34,564 nucleotides of DNA from Thermoplasmata archaeon (lineage in GTDB: Archaea > Thermoplasmatota > Thermoplasmata > Lutacidiplasmatales > UBA184), in contig JASHQC010000112.1 in NCBI GenBank assembly GCA_030037735.1, positions 1 to 34,564 of the forward strand, written 5' to 3'. The notes beneath the pieces are model-generated. The model was not told the DNA's origin and ran no database searches. It was given only the letters and a program-made list of their open reading frames with translations. Shown here one piece after another: positions 16,487-25,597 of this stretch. A program made the translations under genes and the position numbers. How positions within the stretch are numbered: the first letter of the stretch is position 1; each line of letters begins with the position of its first letter.

Positions 16487-17452
16487 TCAAGTCACTGGAG
16501 CCCGGGTAAGAACGCTCAGGGCCTCTACGGTCGCCCAACGGCTAGGCTCGTGGAGTGGTTCGAGCAGCATGGGAAACACGATGTGCCGAAGCGAGTACCC
16601 CGCGAGGGTCGGGTCGAGGTCCGGATGGGCCGCGTCGAGCGCCCACGTCCCCTGCCGGCTGCGCTTGCTCCGTAGCCAGCGCAGCGCCTGGGCCATCCGT
16701 GGGTCAGCGCCGTAGCCCAGCCGGGTCAGGATGCGGAGGCCGACGAGGAGGTCGTAGTAGTAGTGATTCGGGTAGTGGATCCGGAACCATGGCGCATACC
16801 GGACCTTGCCCTCGACCATGAGGCGATTCCGGAGATAGAACTCGGCCCCTCGCTCGATGGACCGGCGGATCGACTCGGTCCGAGCCTGGTCGGGGATCTC
16901 CGCGAGCGCGGCGAGCCCCTCCCAGCCGTCCAAGGTTCCCGTTCGGGAAGGGAAGCAGTGCCAACCGCCATCTGGCTTCTGAGTTCTCACGATCCAAGCG
17001 ATGGACCGCTGGACGGTCGGGTGGTCAAGGTATCCGAAGCGGATGAGGGTTCGAACGGCGTTTCCGGTGACGCAGATCTCCCCGCTCCGTCCAGAGAGGA
17101 CTCCGCCCCGCCCGCTCCATTTGTCCAGGATGAGGTCAGCGGTCCGACGGATGCGAGGGTCAGACCGGGTCATGCCGAGGTCGGCCAGGATGATGGCGAG
17201 CCAGTTGGTCACGATGTACTTCGGCCGGTAGAGTTCCTCAGCCGAGGTCCCGGGCGTGACCCAGTGACCATCCGGCCACTGGTAATTTAGGAGAAACTGG
17301 GCCCACCCGCTTCGACCAATCTCTTTGAGAGCGCCCTGCACTCGGGAGTCTTCGCGAGGTCGTCCCTCGACTTCCATCCAGTAACGAGCCCGAACGCTCG
17401 GGTCGGAACCAGATCCTGTGAGCCACCGCCATATTCGGGGGCTGACCCGCAT
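16487..17452 (-). CDS. Alpha-alpha toroid protein (prenyltransferase/squalene-oxidase repeat type), copy B
   Basis: A 321-residue paralogue of the protein at 4891. It shares QW-like turns (KPDGGWHC, WPDGHWV, SRQGTWALD), the block W-x-C-x-P-x3-GTLD-x-WE, and WFRIHYPNHYYYDLLVGL followed by LTRLGYG. It also shares the N-terminal order of a short capping helix, then AQFLLNYQWPDGHW. There is no DxDD motif. Both copies could be terpenoid-type cyclases or non-catalytic toroids. ATG 17452 is used because an in-frame TAA lies just upstream, and GCATATGA is centred about 26 nt before it. The gene is divergent from the prolyl oligopeptidase gene. Confidence 0.75.
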   Translation of the reverse strand: MRVSPRIWRWLTGSGSDPSVRARYWMEVEGRPREDSRVQGALKEIGRSGWAQFLLNYQWPDGHWVTPGTSAEELYRPKYIVTNWLAIILADLGMTRSDPRIRRTADLILDKWSGRGGVLSGRSGEICVTGNAVRTLIRFGYLDHPTVQRSIAWIVRTQKPDGGWHCFPSRTGTLDGWEGLAALAEIPDQARTESIRRSIERGAEFYLRNRLMVEGKVRYAPWFRIHYPNHYYYDLLVGLRILTRLGYGADPRMAQALRWLRSKRSRQGTWALDAAHPDLDPTLAGYSLRHIVFPMLLEPLHEPSRWATVEALSVLTRAPVT

Positions 17453-17474
17453 CGGCCGGGAAAATTACTGTTGG

Positions 17475-17482
17475 TCATATGC
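17475..17482 (-). promoter_or_regulatory. TATA-like box of toroid protein B
   Basis: GCATATGA on the minus strand, centred about 26 nt before ATG 17452. Elsewhere in the divergent gap is a perfect hairpin, CCTGCC-TACTAC-GGCAGG (17575-17592), and a run of ten G near 17631. Confidence 0.45.
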
Positions 17483-17675
17483 TTACCCGTTTGCTTTCCG
17501 AGCCACCGGGGTAAGGGCCTCGGGAGCACACTTCCGGCGACTGCTGCTCACCGGCTTCGCTGCCTCGGAACCAGCCTGCCTACTACGGCAGGCCCTCTTT
17601 GCTACCGTGTGGGCATCCCGCCAGAATCGTGGGGGGGGGTTCGTACTGCTTCTCCCGGACACTTCCTTGCGCACG

Positions 17676-17680
17676 TTTTA
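17676..17680 (+). promoter_or_regulatory. TATA-like box of the prolyl oligopeptidase gene
   Basis: TTTTA about 41 nt before ATG 17719. This would give a leader of about 15 nt containing CAGGAAA, a weak Shine-Dalgarno sequence. Confidence 0.4.
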
Positions 17681-17718
17681 GTGCGAGTACCCAATTCCGG
17701 CCCGCGTCCAGGAAATCC

Positions 17719-19821
17719 ATGTCCCCCGAAAGCCCCCGGTTCTACTACCCTCCGGCGCGTATCGAAGAAGTCCGAGACTCGTACCACGGCGTCGAGGTGG
17801 TGGACCCTTACCGCTGGCTTGAGGATCCCTCCACCGCTGAGACGAGTGCGTGGGTCGACGCACAGGACAGGCTCGCCCGCAAGGTCCTTTCCGACTCGCC
17901 GATTCGGGGGGTCCTCCACCAGGAGTTCGAGTCGCTCGCGCAGCGGGACCTCGTTCCGTTCTGGCCCGTCCTTTCGCCGAAAGTGCTCCCGAAACGAAAG
18001 GCGTCGAGGTACTTCCAGATACGACGACCACCACGAGCTCAGCAACCGGCGCTGTACTGCCGAGACGGGCCCCGAGGGCGACCGCGCGTCATCGTGAATC
18101 CGGACAGGGAAGGGCGAGGGGGAACAACCTCGATCCTTCAGGCTAGCCCGTCCTGGGATGGTTCGAGGGTCATCTTTGGACTCAGTCGTGATGGCAGTGA
18201 CCGAACCACGCTCCGGGTCCGTGACGTGAGTTCCCGACGGGATGGGGACCGCATCTCCAACGTCCGATATGCCAACGTGGCTTGGCTCCACGACGGGAGC
18301 GGGTTCTACTACTCGAACTGGCCCGAGCCGGGTAAGGCGGGAAGCACCGGGCGACCCCACGTGTTCTACCACCGCATAGGGACCCCTGCCACTTCGGACG
18401 CGCCCATCTTCGGGGAAGGTCTGGAGGTGACCCAGCTGGTGGCGGACCTTGTCATCGACCCCCGCGACGAGCATCTCGTGATCCTCGTGGAGCGACTTTC
18501 CGCGTCTTCAGACCTCTTTCACTTGGACCTTCGGAGCGGCGGGAAGGTCCGCCCCCTTGCGACCGGGCTGGGTGCCCTGTTCTTGGGTGAGGGCAGTCTG
18601 GTCATCCGGGATGGGCACGTGATCGGCGTTACCGACCATCGCGCCCCACGTCGACGAGTGGTCTCCATCCCGATCGATGCCCCGTCCGAAGACTCCTGGA
18701 AGGAAGTGGTCCCCGAAGCGGAAGGTATCCTCGAGGGGATGGCTGTTATCGGTCGTTGGATGGTGCTGAGGTACCTGGAGGGAGCATCGAGCCGGCTGAA
18801 AGTCCGCACGCTGGAAGGGGCCCTGAAGAGGGAGGTCTGGCTACCCGGGCTCGGCACGGTCTTCGGACCTTCGGGCGAGGCCGAGGACGGCGAAGCGATC
18901 TTCTCCTTCACCTCGTTCCAGGTCCCTACGACGTTGTATCGATGTCGTCTCCCGAATGGCCAACCCACTCCCCTGGATCGCTCCCCGATTCCCAGCGCGC
19001 AATCATGGCTCGCCACCCGGCAGGTCCATTTTCCGTCGAAGGACGGAACCGAGGTTTCGATGTTCTTGGTCCACCGCAAGGGGCTGCGCGCGACGGGCTC
19101 GGCTCCGACGTTGCTGGAGGGCTACGGGGGTTTCGGGGTTTCGTACACTCCGTTCTTCAACTACGGGCTCCTGCCGCTTCTCCGGGACGGAGGCTTGTAC
19201 GCCCTTCCCAACCTGCGGGGAGGTGGAGAGTACGGGAAGGCGTGGCACGACGGCGGAAAGCGAGAGCGGAAGCAGGCCGTCTTTGATGACTTCGCCAGCG
19301 CGGCAGAATGGTTGATCCAGTCGAACTACACGGACCCGGCGCATCTCGCTATTAAAGGGGCGAGCAACGGAGGCCTGCTCGTCGGCGCCCTCCTCACTCA
19401 GCGACCCGAGCTATTCCGGACGGCGGTCTGCGGGGTGCCCGTGCTCGACATGCTGCGCTACCAACTCTTCGACGGGGGCGCTCTTTGGGTGCCGGAGTAC
19501 GGATCGTCCGACGACCCGGAGGCATTCCAATACCTTTGGAGTTACTCGCCGTACCACCAGGTTCGTTCGGGGGTCCGTTATCCGGCGGTACTGCTCACCA
19601 CCGCCGACACGGACACCCGGGTCAATCCCATGCATGCCCGCAAGATGGCGGCGCGGTTGCAAGCCGCGAGCGCATCGGAACTCCCGATTCTCCTCCGGAC
19701 TGAGCGTAAGGCCGGCCACGGCTTTGGGAAGTCCGTTGGCCAGACGGTCGAGGCGCTCACAGACACCTGGACCTTCCTCTACGATCAGCTCGGCGTCCGC
19801 CACGGAACCCAAGCGGGCTAA
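17719..19821 (+). CDS. Prolyl oligopeptidase (S9A family)
   Basis: A 700-residue serine peptidase that cuts peptides shorter than about 30 residues after proline. The N terminus has the family opening YHGVEVVDPYRWLED, followed by a seven-bladed propeller and then the alpha/beta hydrolase domain. The catalytic triad is S549 (GASNGGLL), D632 (ADTDTRVNP) and H667 (KAGHGFGK). R634 corresponds to the substrate-binding arginine next to the aspartate. There is no signal peptide, so it is cytoplasmic. I start at ATG 17719; the 40 codons upstream in frame contain promoter sequence and lack homology. Length is normal for prolyl endopeptidase (about 690-710). Confidence 0.93.
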   Translation: MSPESPRFYYPPARIEEVRDSYHGVEVVDPYRWLEDPSTAETSAWVDAQDRLARKVLSDSPIRGVLHQEFESLAQRDLVPFWPVLSPKVLPKRKASRYFQIRRPPRAQQPALYCRDGPRGRPRVIVNPDREGRGGTTSILQASPSWDGSRVIFGLSRDGSDRTTLRVRDVSSRRDGDRISNVRYANVAWLHDGSGFYYSNWPEPGKAGSTGRPHVFYHRIGTPATSDAPIFGEGLEVTQLVADLVIDPRDEHLVILVERLSASSDLFHLDLRSGGKVRPLATGLGALFLGEGSLVIRDGHVIGVTDHRAPRRRVVSIPIDAPSEDSWKEVVPEAEGILEGMAVIGRWMVLRYLEGASSRLKVRTLEGALKREVWLPGLGTVFGPSGEAEDGEAIFSFTSFQVPTTLYRCRLPNGQPTPLDRSPIPSAQSWLATRQVHFPSKDGTEVSMFLVHRKGLRATGSAPTLLEGYGGFGVSYTPFFNYGLLPLLRDGGLYALPNLRGGGEYGKAWHDGGKRERKQAVFDDFASAAEWLIQSNYTDPAHLAIKGASNGGLLVGALLTQRPELFRTAVCGVPVLDMLRYQLFDGGALWVPEYGSSDDPEAFQYLWSYSPYHQVRSGVRYPAVLLTTADTDTRVNPMHARKMAARLQAASASELPILLRTERKAGHGFGKSVGQTVEALTDTWTFLYDQLGVRHGTQAG

Positions 19822-19885
19822 ATTCGAACGCGAGCAACGACCAGCCTGTCCTCGCTTCGAAGGTACGCGTCCGCTCCCCTACCGG

Positions 19886-19894
19886 TTCATATGG
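19886..19894 (+). promoter_or_regulatory. TATA-like box before the broken VOC gene
   Basis: TTCATATGG centred 24 nt before ATG 19914. A promoter survives although the gene behind it looks damaged. Confidence 0.4.
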
Positions 19895-19913
19895 TCTACT
19901 TTGGGTACCTAAC

Positions 19914-20386
19914 ATGCCAAACCTTCAGAGGGACGCTCCGGAGAGCAGACGCAAGGCGGCGCCCATCGATATGGAAGAGGCCACTACGGAGATTTCAGTG
20001 AGCGACCTCGAGAAGTCCTGGGAAACGTGGAATTCCGGGTCGGAAGCGCCTAGCGGCAGATCGTGAAGGGAACGGTGAAGCCCTCCAGCTGGACGCTCCG
20101 GCTGGAGGTCCGGGACCTGACTCGGGAACGCGAGCGGCTCCACACGGCCGGGATGGAAGCCGCGGGGATCCAGACCGTCCCGACTGTCATTAGCTATCTC
20201 GGCATCCGAGATCCCGACAACAACACGCTGATGTTCTTCCCGGTCCTGACCGCGAACGTCAAGGTCCCGGGCGGCCGAGCGCAAGGGACAGAAGGTACGC
20301 GCCAAGTCCAAAGGTTCATGCGGTGCCGGCCGGTGGCCGGCGAGGAACAAAGATCGGCTTCCGACGCCTGGCCTGGGCGCCATTAG
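19914..20386 (+). pseudogene. Broken or split VOC-family gene
   Basis: The first frame, 50 codons from ATG 19914, contains TEISVSDLEKSWETW, the start of a VOC domain, and stops at TGA 20064-20066. A second frame starts with GTG at 20063 (GTGA overlap). It contains SWTLRLEVRDLTRERERL and YLGIRDPDNNTLMFFPVL, the second half of a VOC domain. The 21 or so residues between the two blocks are too few for the two missing strands, so an internal deletion plus frameshift is likely. The end of the second frame past residue 70 is unlike any VOC tail. Two coupled small genes is the less likely alternative. Confidence 0.55.
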
Positions 20387-20392
20387 ACTCCG

Positions 20393-21604
20393 ATGCATGG
20401 GGGAAAAGCTCGACAACGCGCCACGCTCGTCTTCGTGGCGATCGCGGCGGTCGCATTGCTGTTCTCTGGATCGGCGAACTCGGCAATTCCCTTGGGTCGA
20501 CCGGCCGGCCTCGCCGGGAGCCTCGACCCGTCAGCGCCGGCGGCCGCTTGGACTCAATTACCGTCCTCCGCCGACCCCACCCTCGGCATTGGCCCGATGA
20601 CGTTCGACGCCGCGGATGGGTACGTCTTGCTCTACGAAACCGTGGTGTCGTTTACCGAGAACCCTCCCTGCGCCGGTCAGCAGCTGTGGAAGTTCGTCGA
20701 CGGGGCGTGGAGTCCGCTTCCCTCTGCCTCCGCACCGAAATTCAATACCGCTTTGATGGTATACGACCCGGCGGAGGAGCGCGTCGTCCTGTTTGGCGGA
20801 TGCGGCACGGACTCGAATCAGACCTGGACGTACGCGGACGGCGTCTGGAGTAACCTCACTTCCCCGATCGCGCCTCCGGTCCGGGAGGGCGCCAGCATGG
20901 CATACGATTCGAGCACCGATGCCGTCGTGCTGTTTGGTGGATATGTGTTCACCAACCTCACAAAAGGCACCGGACACTACGCCAACGACACGTGGGAATT
21001 CCAGAACGGTTCGTGGCACGAAGTACCTACCCGTCGAGCTCCGCCCGCCCAAGATCTCTTCGGACTCGCGGCCGACACTTCGTCCGACGACCTGGTTCTC
21101 GTTGGCAATGGAGAGACCTGGACCTTTGCAACCGGTGATTGGACCAATCGATCGATGTCTGTCGGCCCATCGGCGCGCACGAGTCCCGCCTTCGTCGACG
21201 ACCCGGCCACGCACGGATCGGTACTTTTCGGAGGGCAGGGGGCGTTTGAGGGGGTGGCGGGCGTCGGGCCCCTCTTGTCGGACACATGGAGATTTTCCGA
21301 TGGGTGTTGGCAGAGTCTCTTCGTAGCAAGTGCTCCGGCTCCCCGAGTCGGAGCAGATCTCGCCTACGACCCAGCTGACGGCGACCTCCTACTGTTTGGC
21401 GGAGAGGGGGCTTCCTCGTTCCTCAATGACACGTGGGTGGTCAATGCCACCTTGGGCGTCACCGGATCGGCCTGTCCCGCGACCAGCGGAAGTGCCTGGG
21501 CATACGGCCTCATCGCCGCTGGGGGATTCGCTGCGGCCGCTGTTGGTGCGTTACTGTGGATTCGACGCCGGAGACATCCCCAGCCGAGGGCACGAAGTCG
21601 CTGA
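20393..21604 (+). CDS. Membrane-anchored six-bladed kelch protein
   Basis: The 403 residues begin with a signal peptide (ATLVFVAIAAVALLFSGSANS). Six kelch-type blades follow, with repeated TW-x-F/Y-x-x-G-x-W and VVLFGG motifs: blade starts at about AAWTQL, LWKFVDGAW, TWTYADGVW, TWEFQNGSW, TWTFATGDW and TWRFSDGCW. TWVVN closes the ring. The C terminus has one transmembrane helix (YGLIAAGGFAAAAVGALLWI) and a basic stop (RRRRHPQPR). It is therefore outside the cell and anchored at its C terminus. Role is probably binding, possibly carbohydrate or adhesion. The propeller proteins here and at 21789 are transcribed in the same direction, 184 nt apart. Confidence 0.85.
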   Translation: MHGGKARQRATLVFVAIAAVALLFSGSANSAIPLGRPAGLAGSLDPSAPAAAWTQLPSSADPTLGIGPMTFDAADGYVLLYETVVSFTENPPCAGQQLWKFVDGAWSPLPSASAPKFNTALMVYDPAEERVVLFGGCGTDSNQTWTYADGVWSNLTSPIAPPVREGASMAYDSSTDAVVLFGGYVFTNLTKGTGHYANDTWEFQNGSWHEVPTRRAPPAQDLFGLAADTSSDDLVLVGNGETWTFATGDWTNRSMSVGPSARTSPAFVDDPATHGSVLFGGQGAFEGVAGVGPLLSDTWRFSDGCWQSLFVASAPAPRVGADLAYDPADGDLLLFGGEGASSFLNDTWVVNATLGVTGSACPATSGSAWAYGLIAAGGFAAAAVGALLWIRRRRHPQPRARSR

Positions 21605-21788
21605 CCGGACCTCCTCCCGCAGGTCAAATCCGAACCTCGTACGAGGGCACCGCCGACCTGGGTCCCAGAGCACGCCGCAAGGTCTGTGAGGAGGAGATTT
21701 GAGAGGGTTTGCTGCGCGGCGGCCGTCGGTTTGTCTTATTGGGAGTGAACCGGTTCTGGAGAGAGGCCCCCCACAGGGGACTATAGAT

Positions 21789-24485
21789 ATGCCCACACTA
21801 GCCGTCGCCCTGACCCTCCTGGTCGTTGCGGCGGCTTTGGGGACTTCTGTCCCACACGGTCCGACGTTCGCGGCGAGCTCGCCCGGCGGGAGTCTCGGAT
21901 TGGCTGCGAGCCGAGGAGAACTGAACTCGGCGGGAGCGGCGATCGGCTCCGCTCCGGTCCGAAGCGGTTCTCACCCGGGGGCCCCGACGGTTAGCGCAGT
22001 TTCGCCAACAGGGCCACTCGGGGCAGAGGGGGACCCTTCCTCTTGGTTCGTCGCTCAGACGTTGGTGCTGCTTAACAACACACTCGTGCGCGGAAACTTC
22101 TTCGCTGGAAATGGAATTTCTCCCGGCGCCTTGGCCTATGATAGCGGAAAAGGGGAGATCTTCGTCGCGAGCAACGGCTCGTCGGACGTCAGTGTGGTGT
22201 CCGACGCGACCGACAGTGTAGTGGCGACAATCGCCGTCGGATCCGCCCCCAGTGGAATTGCCTACGACAGCGGGAAGGGAGAGGTGTTTGTCTCGAACTA
22301 CGGATCGCGGACCGTGAGCGTGATCTCCGACGCGTCGAACAGCGTCGTGACCACGCTGCTGGTGGGCCGGTTTCCCCGTGGTGTCGCGTACGATAGTGGG
22401 AAAGGAGAGGTCTTTGTAGCCATCAGCAGTTCGGACAGCGTCAGCGTCATCTCCGACGCAACCAGCAGCATCGTGGCCAGTGTGGCCGTCGGATCCGCGC
22501 CCGCGGGTTTGGCTTACGACAGCGGGAAAGGGGAGATCTTCGTCGCCAACAGCAATTCGAGCAACGTGAGCGTCATCTCGGATGCCACAAACAGCGTCGT
22601 CGGGACGGTCCTGGTCGAGAAGGAACCGACGTCCGTGGCCTACGACAGCGGGAAGGGAGAGATCTTCGTCGCCAACAGCAATTCCAGTACGATGAGTGTG
22701 ATCTCGGACACGACCAATCTCGTCGGGGAGACCGTGCCGGTGGGGAGCCATCCGTCCAGTGTCGCGTACGACGCGGTGAAAGGAGAGGTGTTCGTGTCCA
22801 ACGCCGACTCGGATAGCGTGACCGTGATCTCGGACACGAACAACAGCACGGTCGCGACCGTTGCCGTGGGCGTTGTTCCTGGTGGCGTAGCGTATGACGG
22901 CGGCGTCGGGGATGTGTTCGTGGCCAACGGAGGGTCTAACGACCTGAGCGTGATCGCCGACGCGACGAATTTGGTCACCTCGACCGTGGTGGTGGGTAGC
23001 GACCCTGCGCAGGCCTCATACGACTCCCGGACGGGGGAGCTGTACGTCGCGGGGTACGGTTCGGGCGCCGTGGACGTGATCTCGAACGTGACCAACCGGA
23101 CGGTGGACACGATTCCCACGGGCTCGACGCCCGACGGAGTGGTCTATGACAGCGGACAGGACGAATTGTTCGTGGCCAACCGCGGCTCCAACAACGTGAG
23201 CGTGATCGCGGGCGCGACGGACACGGTGGTCGCCACCGTTTTCGTGGGACTCGGCCCTTGGGGCGAGGCCTACGACTCCGCGAAGAACGAGGTCTTCGTC
23301 GCGAACTTCTACTCGAACTCGGTGAGCGTGATTTCGGACGCGACGAATTCCGTCGTCGCCACGGTCGCGGTGGGGAGCTATCCGGTTGGTGCGGCGTACG
23401 ACCCGGCCACGGGAGAGGTGTTCGTCACGAACTACGGTACGGGCAACGTGAGCGTGATTTCGGACGCGACGAACTCGGTGGTGACGTCGGTGGCCGTGGG
23501 CAGCTATCCCTTCGGCATTGCCTACGACTCCGGGACAGGACAGGTGCTCGTCGCGAACTACGGCTCGGCCAACGTGAGCGTGATCTCGGGTGCGACGAAC
23601 GCAGTCGTCACGTCGGTGCCCGTGGGCCACAACCCGACCGCCGTAGCCTACGACGCCGCCAAGGGAGAGGCCTTCGTCACGAACTATGGCTCAGCTGATG
23701 TGAGCGTGATCTCGGATGCGACGGGTACGGTGGCCGTAACCGTGGGGGTCGGCAGCGAGCCGGTCGGCGCGGCGTACGACCCGCAAGCCGGCGACATGTA
23801 CGTCTCCAACTACTTGCAGGGAACGATATCCGTCCTGGCCTACCCTCTGTCATTTTCGGTCACGTATGCGGAGAGCGGCCTACCCGGGGGGACCAGTTGG
23901 GCGATAGCACTCAACGGGACGACCAACACCTCAACCAGTTCTACGATTGGCTTTCGAGAGACCAACGGGACGTATCCGTACCTAGTAGCCCCCGTTCCCG
24001 GATACTCCCCATCCCCCGCCGGCGGCTTGCTCCGGGTGGCCGGGGCACCGGTCGTTGAACCGATCGCGTTCGCGCCGAGCTATCCGGTGACTTTCGCCGA
24101 AAGCGGGCTCCCCACGAGCACCCTCTGGACGATTACCCTGGCCGGTACGGCGCTCAGTTCCAACACGTCAACGATCGTCTTTTCGGAACCCAACGGAAGC
24201 TATTCGTTCACGCTGTGGCCCATCTATGGGTACTCCTCGCAGCCCAGTTCGGGATCGCTGTCGGTGAATGGACATGCCCTCGGCATGGGAATCCACTTCT
24301 TGTCGAGCCTCGCCATCATTCCTCCCGGCCAAGGCCTGCTGGGCCTTCCCGGTTATGTCGGTCTCGGCGTGCTCCTCGGCCTGGGGGTCACGGTCATCTT
24401 CGTGGTCGCATTGGCGGTCATCGAGCGGCGCCGTAGGCCCCCCATTCCCGCGCTGCCCGCCGCGCTGAGACCACCGTCCGGCTAG
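21789..24485 (+). CDS. Anchored YVTN-type beta-propeller surface protein
   Basis: The 898 residues start with a signal peptide (MPTLAVALTLLVVAAALGTS). After a low-complexity Gly/Ser/Ala-rich segment come fourteen repeats of 42 residues (AYDSGKGEVFVAN, then NVSVISDATNSVV, then T-VAVGS-P-G), enough for two seven-bladed propellers. Two domains of about 75 residues follow (VTYAESGLPGGTSWAIALNG and VTFAESGLPTSTLWTITLAG), a module common on Thermoplasmata surface proteins. One membrane helix (VGLGVLLGLGVTVIFVVALAVI) and a basic tail end the protein. ATG 21789 is preferred over the in-frame TTG 21699 because the signal peptide begins there. It is probably a cell-envelope or adhesion protein. Confidence 0.88.
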   Translation: MPTLAVALTLLVVAAALGTSVPHGPTFAASSPGGSLGLAASRGELNSAGAAIGSAPVRSGSHPGAPTVSAVSPTGPLGAEGDPSSWFVAQTLVLLNNTLVRGNFFAGNGISPGALAYDSGKGEIFVASNGSSDVSVVSDATDSVVATIAVGSAPSGIAYDSGKGEVFVSNYGSRTVSVISDASNSVVTTLLVGRFPRGVAYDSGKGEVFVAISSSDSVSVISDATSSIVASVAVGSAPAGLAYDSGKGEIFVANSNSSNVSVISDATNSVVGTVLVEKEPTSVAYDSGKGEIFVANSNSSTMSVISDTTNLVGETVPVGSHPSSVAYDAVKGEVFVSNADSDSVTVISDTNNSTVATVAVGVVPGGVAYDGGVGDVFVANGGSNDLSVIADATNLVTSTVVVGSDPAQASYDSRTGELYVAGYGSGAVDVISNVTNRTVDTIPTGSTPDGVVYDSGQDELFVANRGSNNVSVIAGATDTVVATVFVGLGPWGEAYDSAKNEVFVANFYSNSVSVISDATNSVVATVAVGSYPVGAAYDPATGEVFVTNYGTGNVSVISDATNSVVTSVAVGSYPFGIAYDSGTGQVLVANYGSANVSVISGATNAVVTSVPVGHNPTAVAYDAAKGEAFVTNYGSADVSVISDATGTVAVTVGVGSEPVGAAYDPQAGDMYVSNYLQGTISVLAYPLSFSVTYAESGLPGGTSWAIALNGTTNTSTSSTIGFRETNGTYPYLVAPVPGYSPSPAGGLLRVAGAPVVEPIAFAPSYPVTFAESGLPTSTLWTITLAGTALSSNTSTIVFSEPNGSYSFTLWPIYGYSSQPSSGSLSVNGHALGMGIHFLSSLAIIPPGQGLLGLPGYVGLGVLLGLGVTVIFVVALAVIERRRRPPIPALPAALRPPSG
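22134..23840 (+). repeat. 126-bp tandem coding repeats (14 units)
   Basis: Units begin every 126 bp exactly (22134, 22260, 22386 and so on to 23772), in frame. The last unit is partial. Several units are nearly the same at the DNA level, for example around 22512 and 22638, so unequal recombination is possible. Confidence 0.9.
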
Positions 24486-24508
24486 AGCGTAGCGCGGCGG
24501 CTGACCGA

Positions 24509-24973
24509 TTAGTCGACGGTCGCCTTTTCGACGCGGACGGGAGTCCGGGGTCGGTCCCGGCCGTCGCGCGGAACGTTGACGATCTTCTCCGCGACGTCCT
24601 GGCCGCTGATGAGCTTCCCGAAGATCGAGTGCTTACCGTTCAGCCACGGGGCGGGGGCGACCGTGATGAAGAACTGGCTTCCCCCAGTGTTCGGACCCGC
24701 GTTGGCCATCGAAAAGATTCCCGGACCATCGTGCTTGAGCAAGGGATGGAACTCGTCGGGGATGGTATAGCCCGGGCCGCCAGTACCATCGCCCTTTGGG
24801 CAGCCGCCCTGAATCATGAAGCCCGGGATCACTCGGTGAAAGGTCAACCCGTCGTAGAACCCCTTCCGAACGAGGGTCAGAAAGTTCTTCGAGGTAACCG
24901 GCGCCTTGTCTTGGAAGATTTCCGCGCGCATCGTGCCGAGGCTGGTCTGGAGGGTGACTGTCGGGTTTGCCAT
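24509..24973 (-). CDS. Cyclophilin-type peptidyl-prolyl cis-trans isomerase
   Basis: A 154-residue single-domain cyclophilin that speeds cis-trans isomerisation at proline bonds during folding. The core motif FHRVIPGFMIQGGCPKGDG includes the catalytic arginine. GSQFFI and WLNGKHSIFGK provide the rest of the active site. There is no signal peptide, so the enzyme is cytoplasmic. The ATG at 24973 is leaderless: CTATTT lies 27-28 nt upstream, with no Shine-Dalgarno sequence. It is converging with the surface-protein gene at 21789, 23 nt apart. Confidence 0.95.
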   Translation of the reverse strand: MANPTVTLQTSLGTMRAEIFQDKAPVTSKNFLTLVRKGFYDGLTFHRVIPGFMIQGGCPKGDGTGGPGYTIPDEFHPLLKHDGPGIFSMANAGPNTGGSQFFITVAPAPWLNGKHSIFGKLISGQDVAEKIVNVPRDGRDRPRTPVRVEKATVD

Positions 24974-24997
24974 GGGCGGCCCCTGCCTCCGGGGCGG

Positions 24998-25003
24998 AAA
25001 TAG
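24998..25003 (-). promoter_or_regulatory. TATA-like box of the cyclophilin gene
   Basis: CTATTT on the minus strand centred 27-28 nt before ATG 24973, within the short gap after the membrane protein gene. The cyclophilin gene thus has its own promoter. Confidence 0.5.
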
Positions 25004-25024
25004 ACTGCGGCCTGGAACGGACCC

Positions 25025-25429
25025 CTAAACAAAGTGCCGGTGGACGGCAATCAGGTAGATTACCAGCACGAGAGCGATGATTGCCCCGAGGGAGAAATAA
25101 GCCCCCACCAGAGCGTCGCTGATGAAGTAGACACCGAAGACGATGATGGCCAGCACGAGCGCCCACAATCGCTGGTGCCACAGGCCCAAGGCGACCCCCA
25201 GGATGATCAGTCCGATGATCAGGAGAATGACCCCGACAATGAGACCACCGTATGCGCCGATGGCGGGGAAACTGATTCCCAGCCCGATGCCCACGGCGGC
25301 GAGGAGCACCCCGGCGAGAATGAAGATGAAGCCGACGATCCCGATCAGGACCGCGAGGATCGCGACGCCGATTGGCAGTCCCGGCTCCTCGGGCGCGGGC
25401 GGATAGGTCCCGTACGCTTGGCCGCTCAC
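25025..25429 (-). CDS. Four-TM membrane protein of unknown function
   Basis: The 134 residues contain a short proline-rich cytoplasmic start (YGTYPPAPEEPGLP) and four hydrophobic helices (for example GVAILAVLIGIVGFIFILAGV, LIVGVILLIIGLIILGVALG, LWALVLAIIVFGVYFIS and LGAIIALVLVIYLIAVH). No catalytic motif is visible. Small proteins of this type are common in archaea and have no agreed role. The start is GTG 25429, preceded by GGGAGGGTG. A box GTTTATC (25469-25475) would start transcription about 16 nt upstream of the GTG. Confidence 0.7.
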   Translation of the reverse strand: MSGQAYGTYPPAPEEPGLPIGVAILAVLIGIVGFIFILAGVLLAAVGIGLGISFPAIGAYGGLIVGVILLIIGLIILGVALGLWHQRLWALVLAIIVFGVYFISDALVGAYFSLGAIIALVLVIYLIAVHRHFV

Positions 25430-25455
25430 GGAGAGACACCCTCCCTACGAATTGA

Positions 25456-25480
25456 GCCCAAGTTTGACAAGATAAACCTT
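25456..25480 (-). promoter_or_regulatory. Promoter with imperfect inverted repeat between divergent genes
   Basis: CCAAGTTT (25456-25463) and AAACCTTGG (25472-25480) form an inverted repeat with one extra base. On the minus strand it contains TTTATC, the TATA-like box of the four-TM gene. It may be an operator. Confidence 0.35.
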
Positions 25481-25538
25481 GGCCCGAGCGTTTCTGGATG
25501 GCCTCACCGTCACCTTCGACGCCAGACGCGCCGCCTCG

Positions 25539-25547
25539 CTTTATAAC
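25539..25547 (+). promoter_or_regulatory. TATA box of the zinc-ribbon/RNase HI operon
   Basis: CTTTATAAC centred 55 nt before ATG 25598. It predicts a leader of about 29 nt that contains GGAG. Confidence 0.55.
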
Positions 25548-25597
25548 ACACTTCGAACAATATCGAAGGGGAGCCCGGAGCTGGCTCGCGATTCTCG

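Noticed and set aside
16478-16503. A possible seventh copy of the dispersed repeat (TTGGATTCAAGTCACTGGAGCC)
   Set aside because: Only scattered bases agree, the hairpin arms do not pair, and part of it is the coding end of the toroid gene.
22134-23840. A CRISPR-like or satellite array
   Set aside because: The 126-bp periodicity is in frame and encodes propeller blades, so it is a coding repeat.
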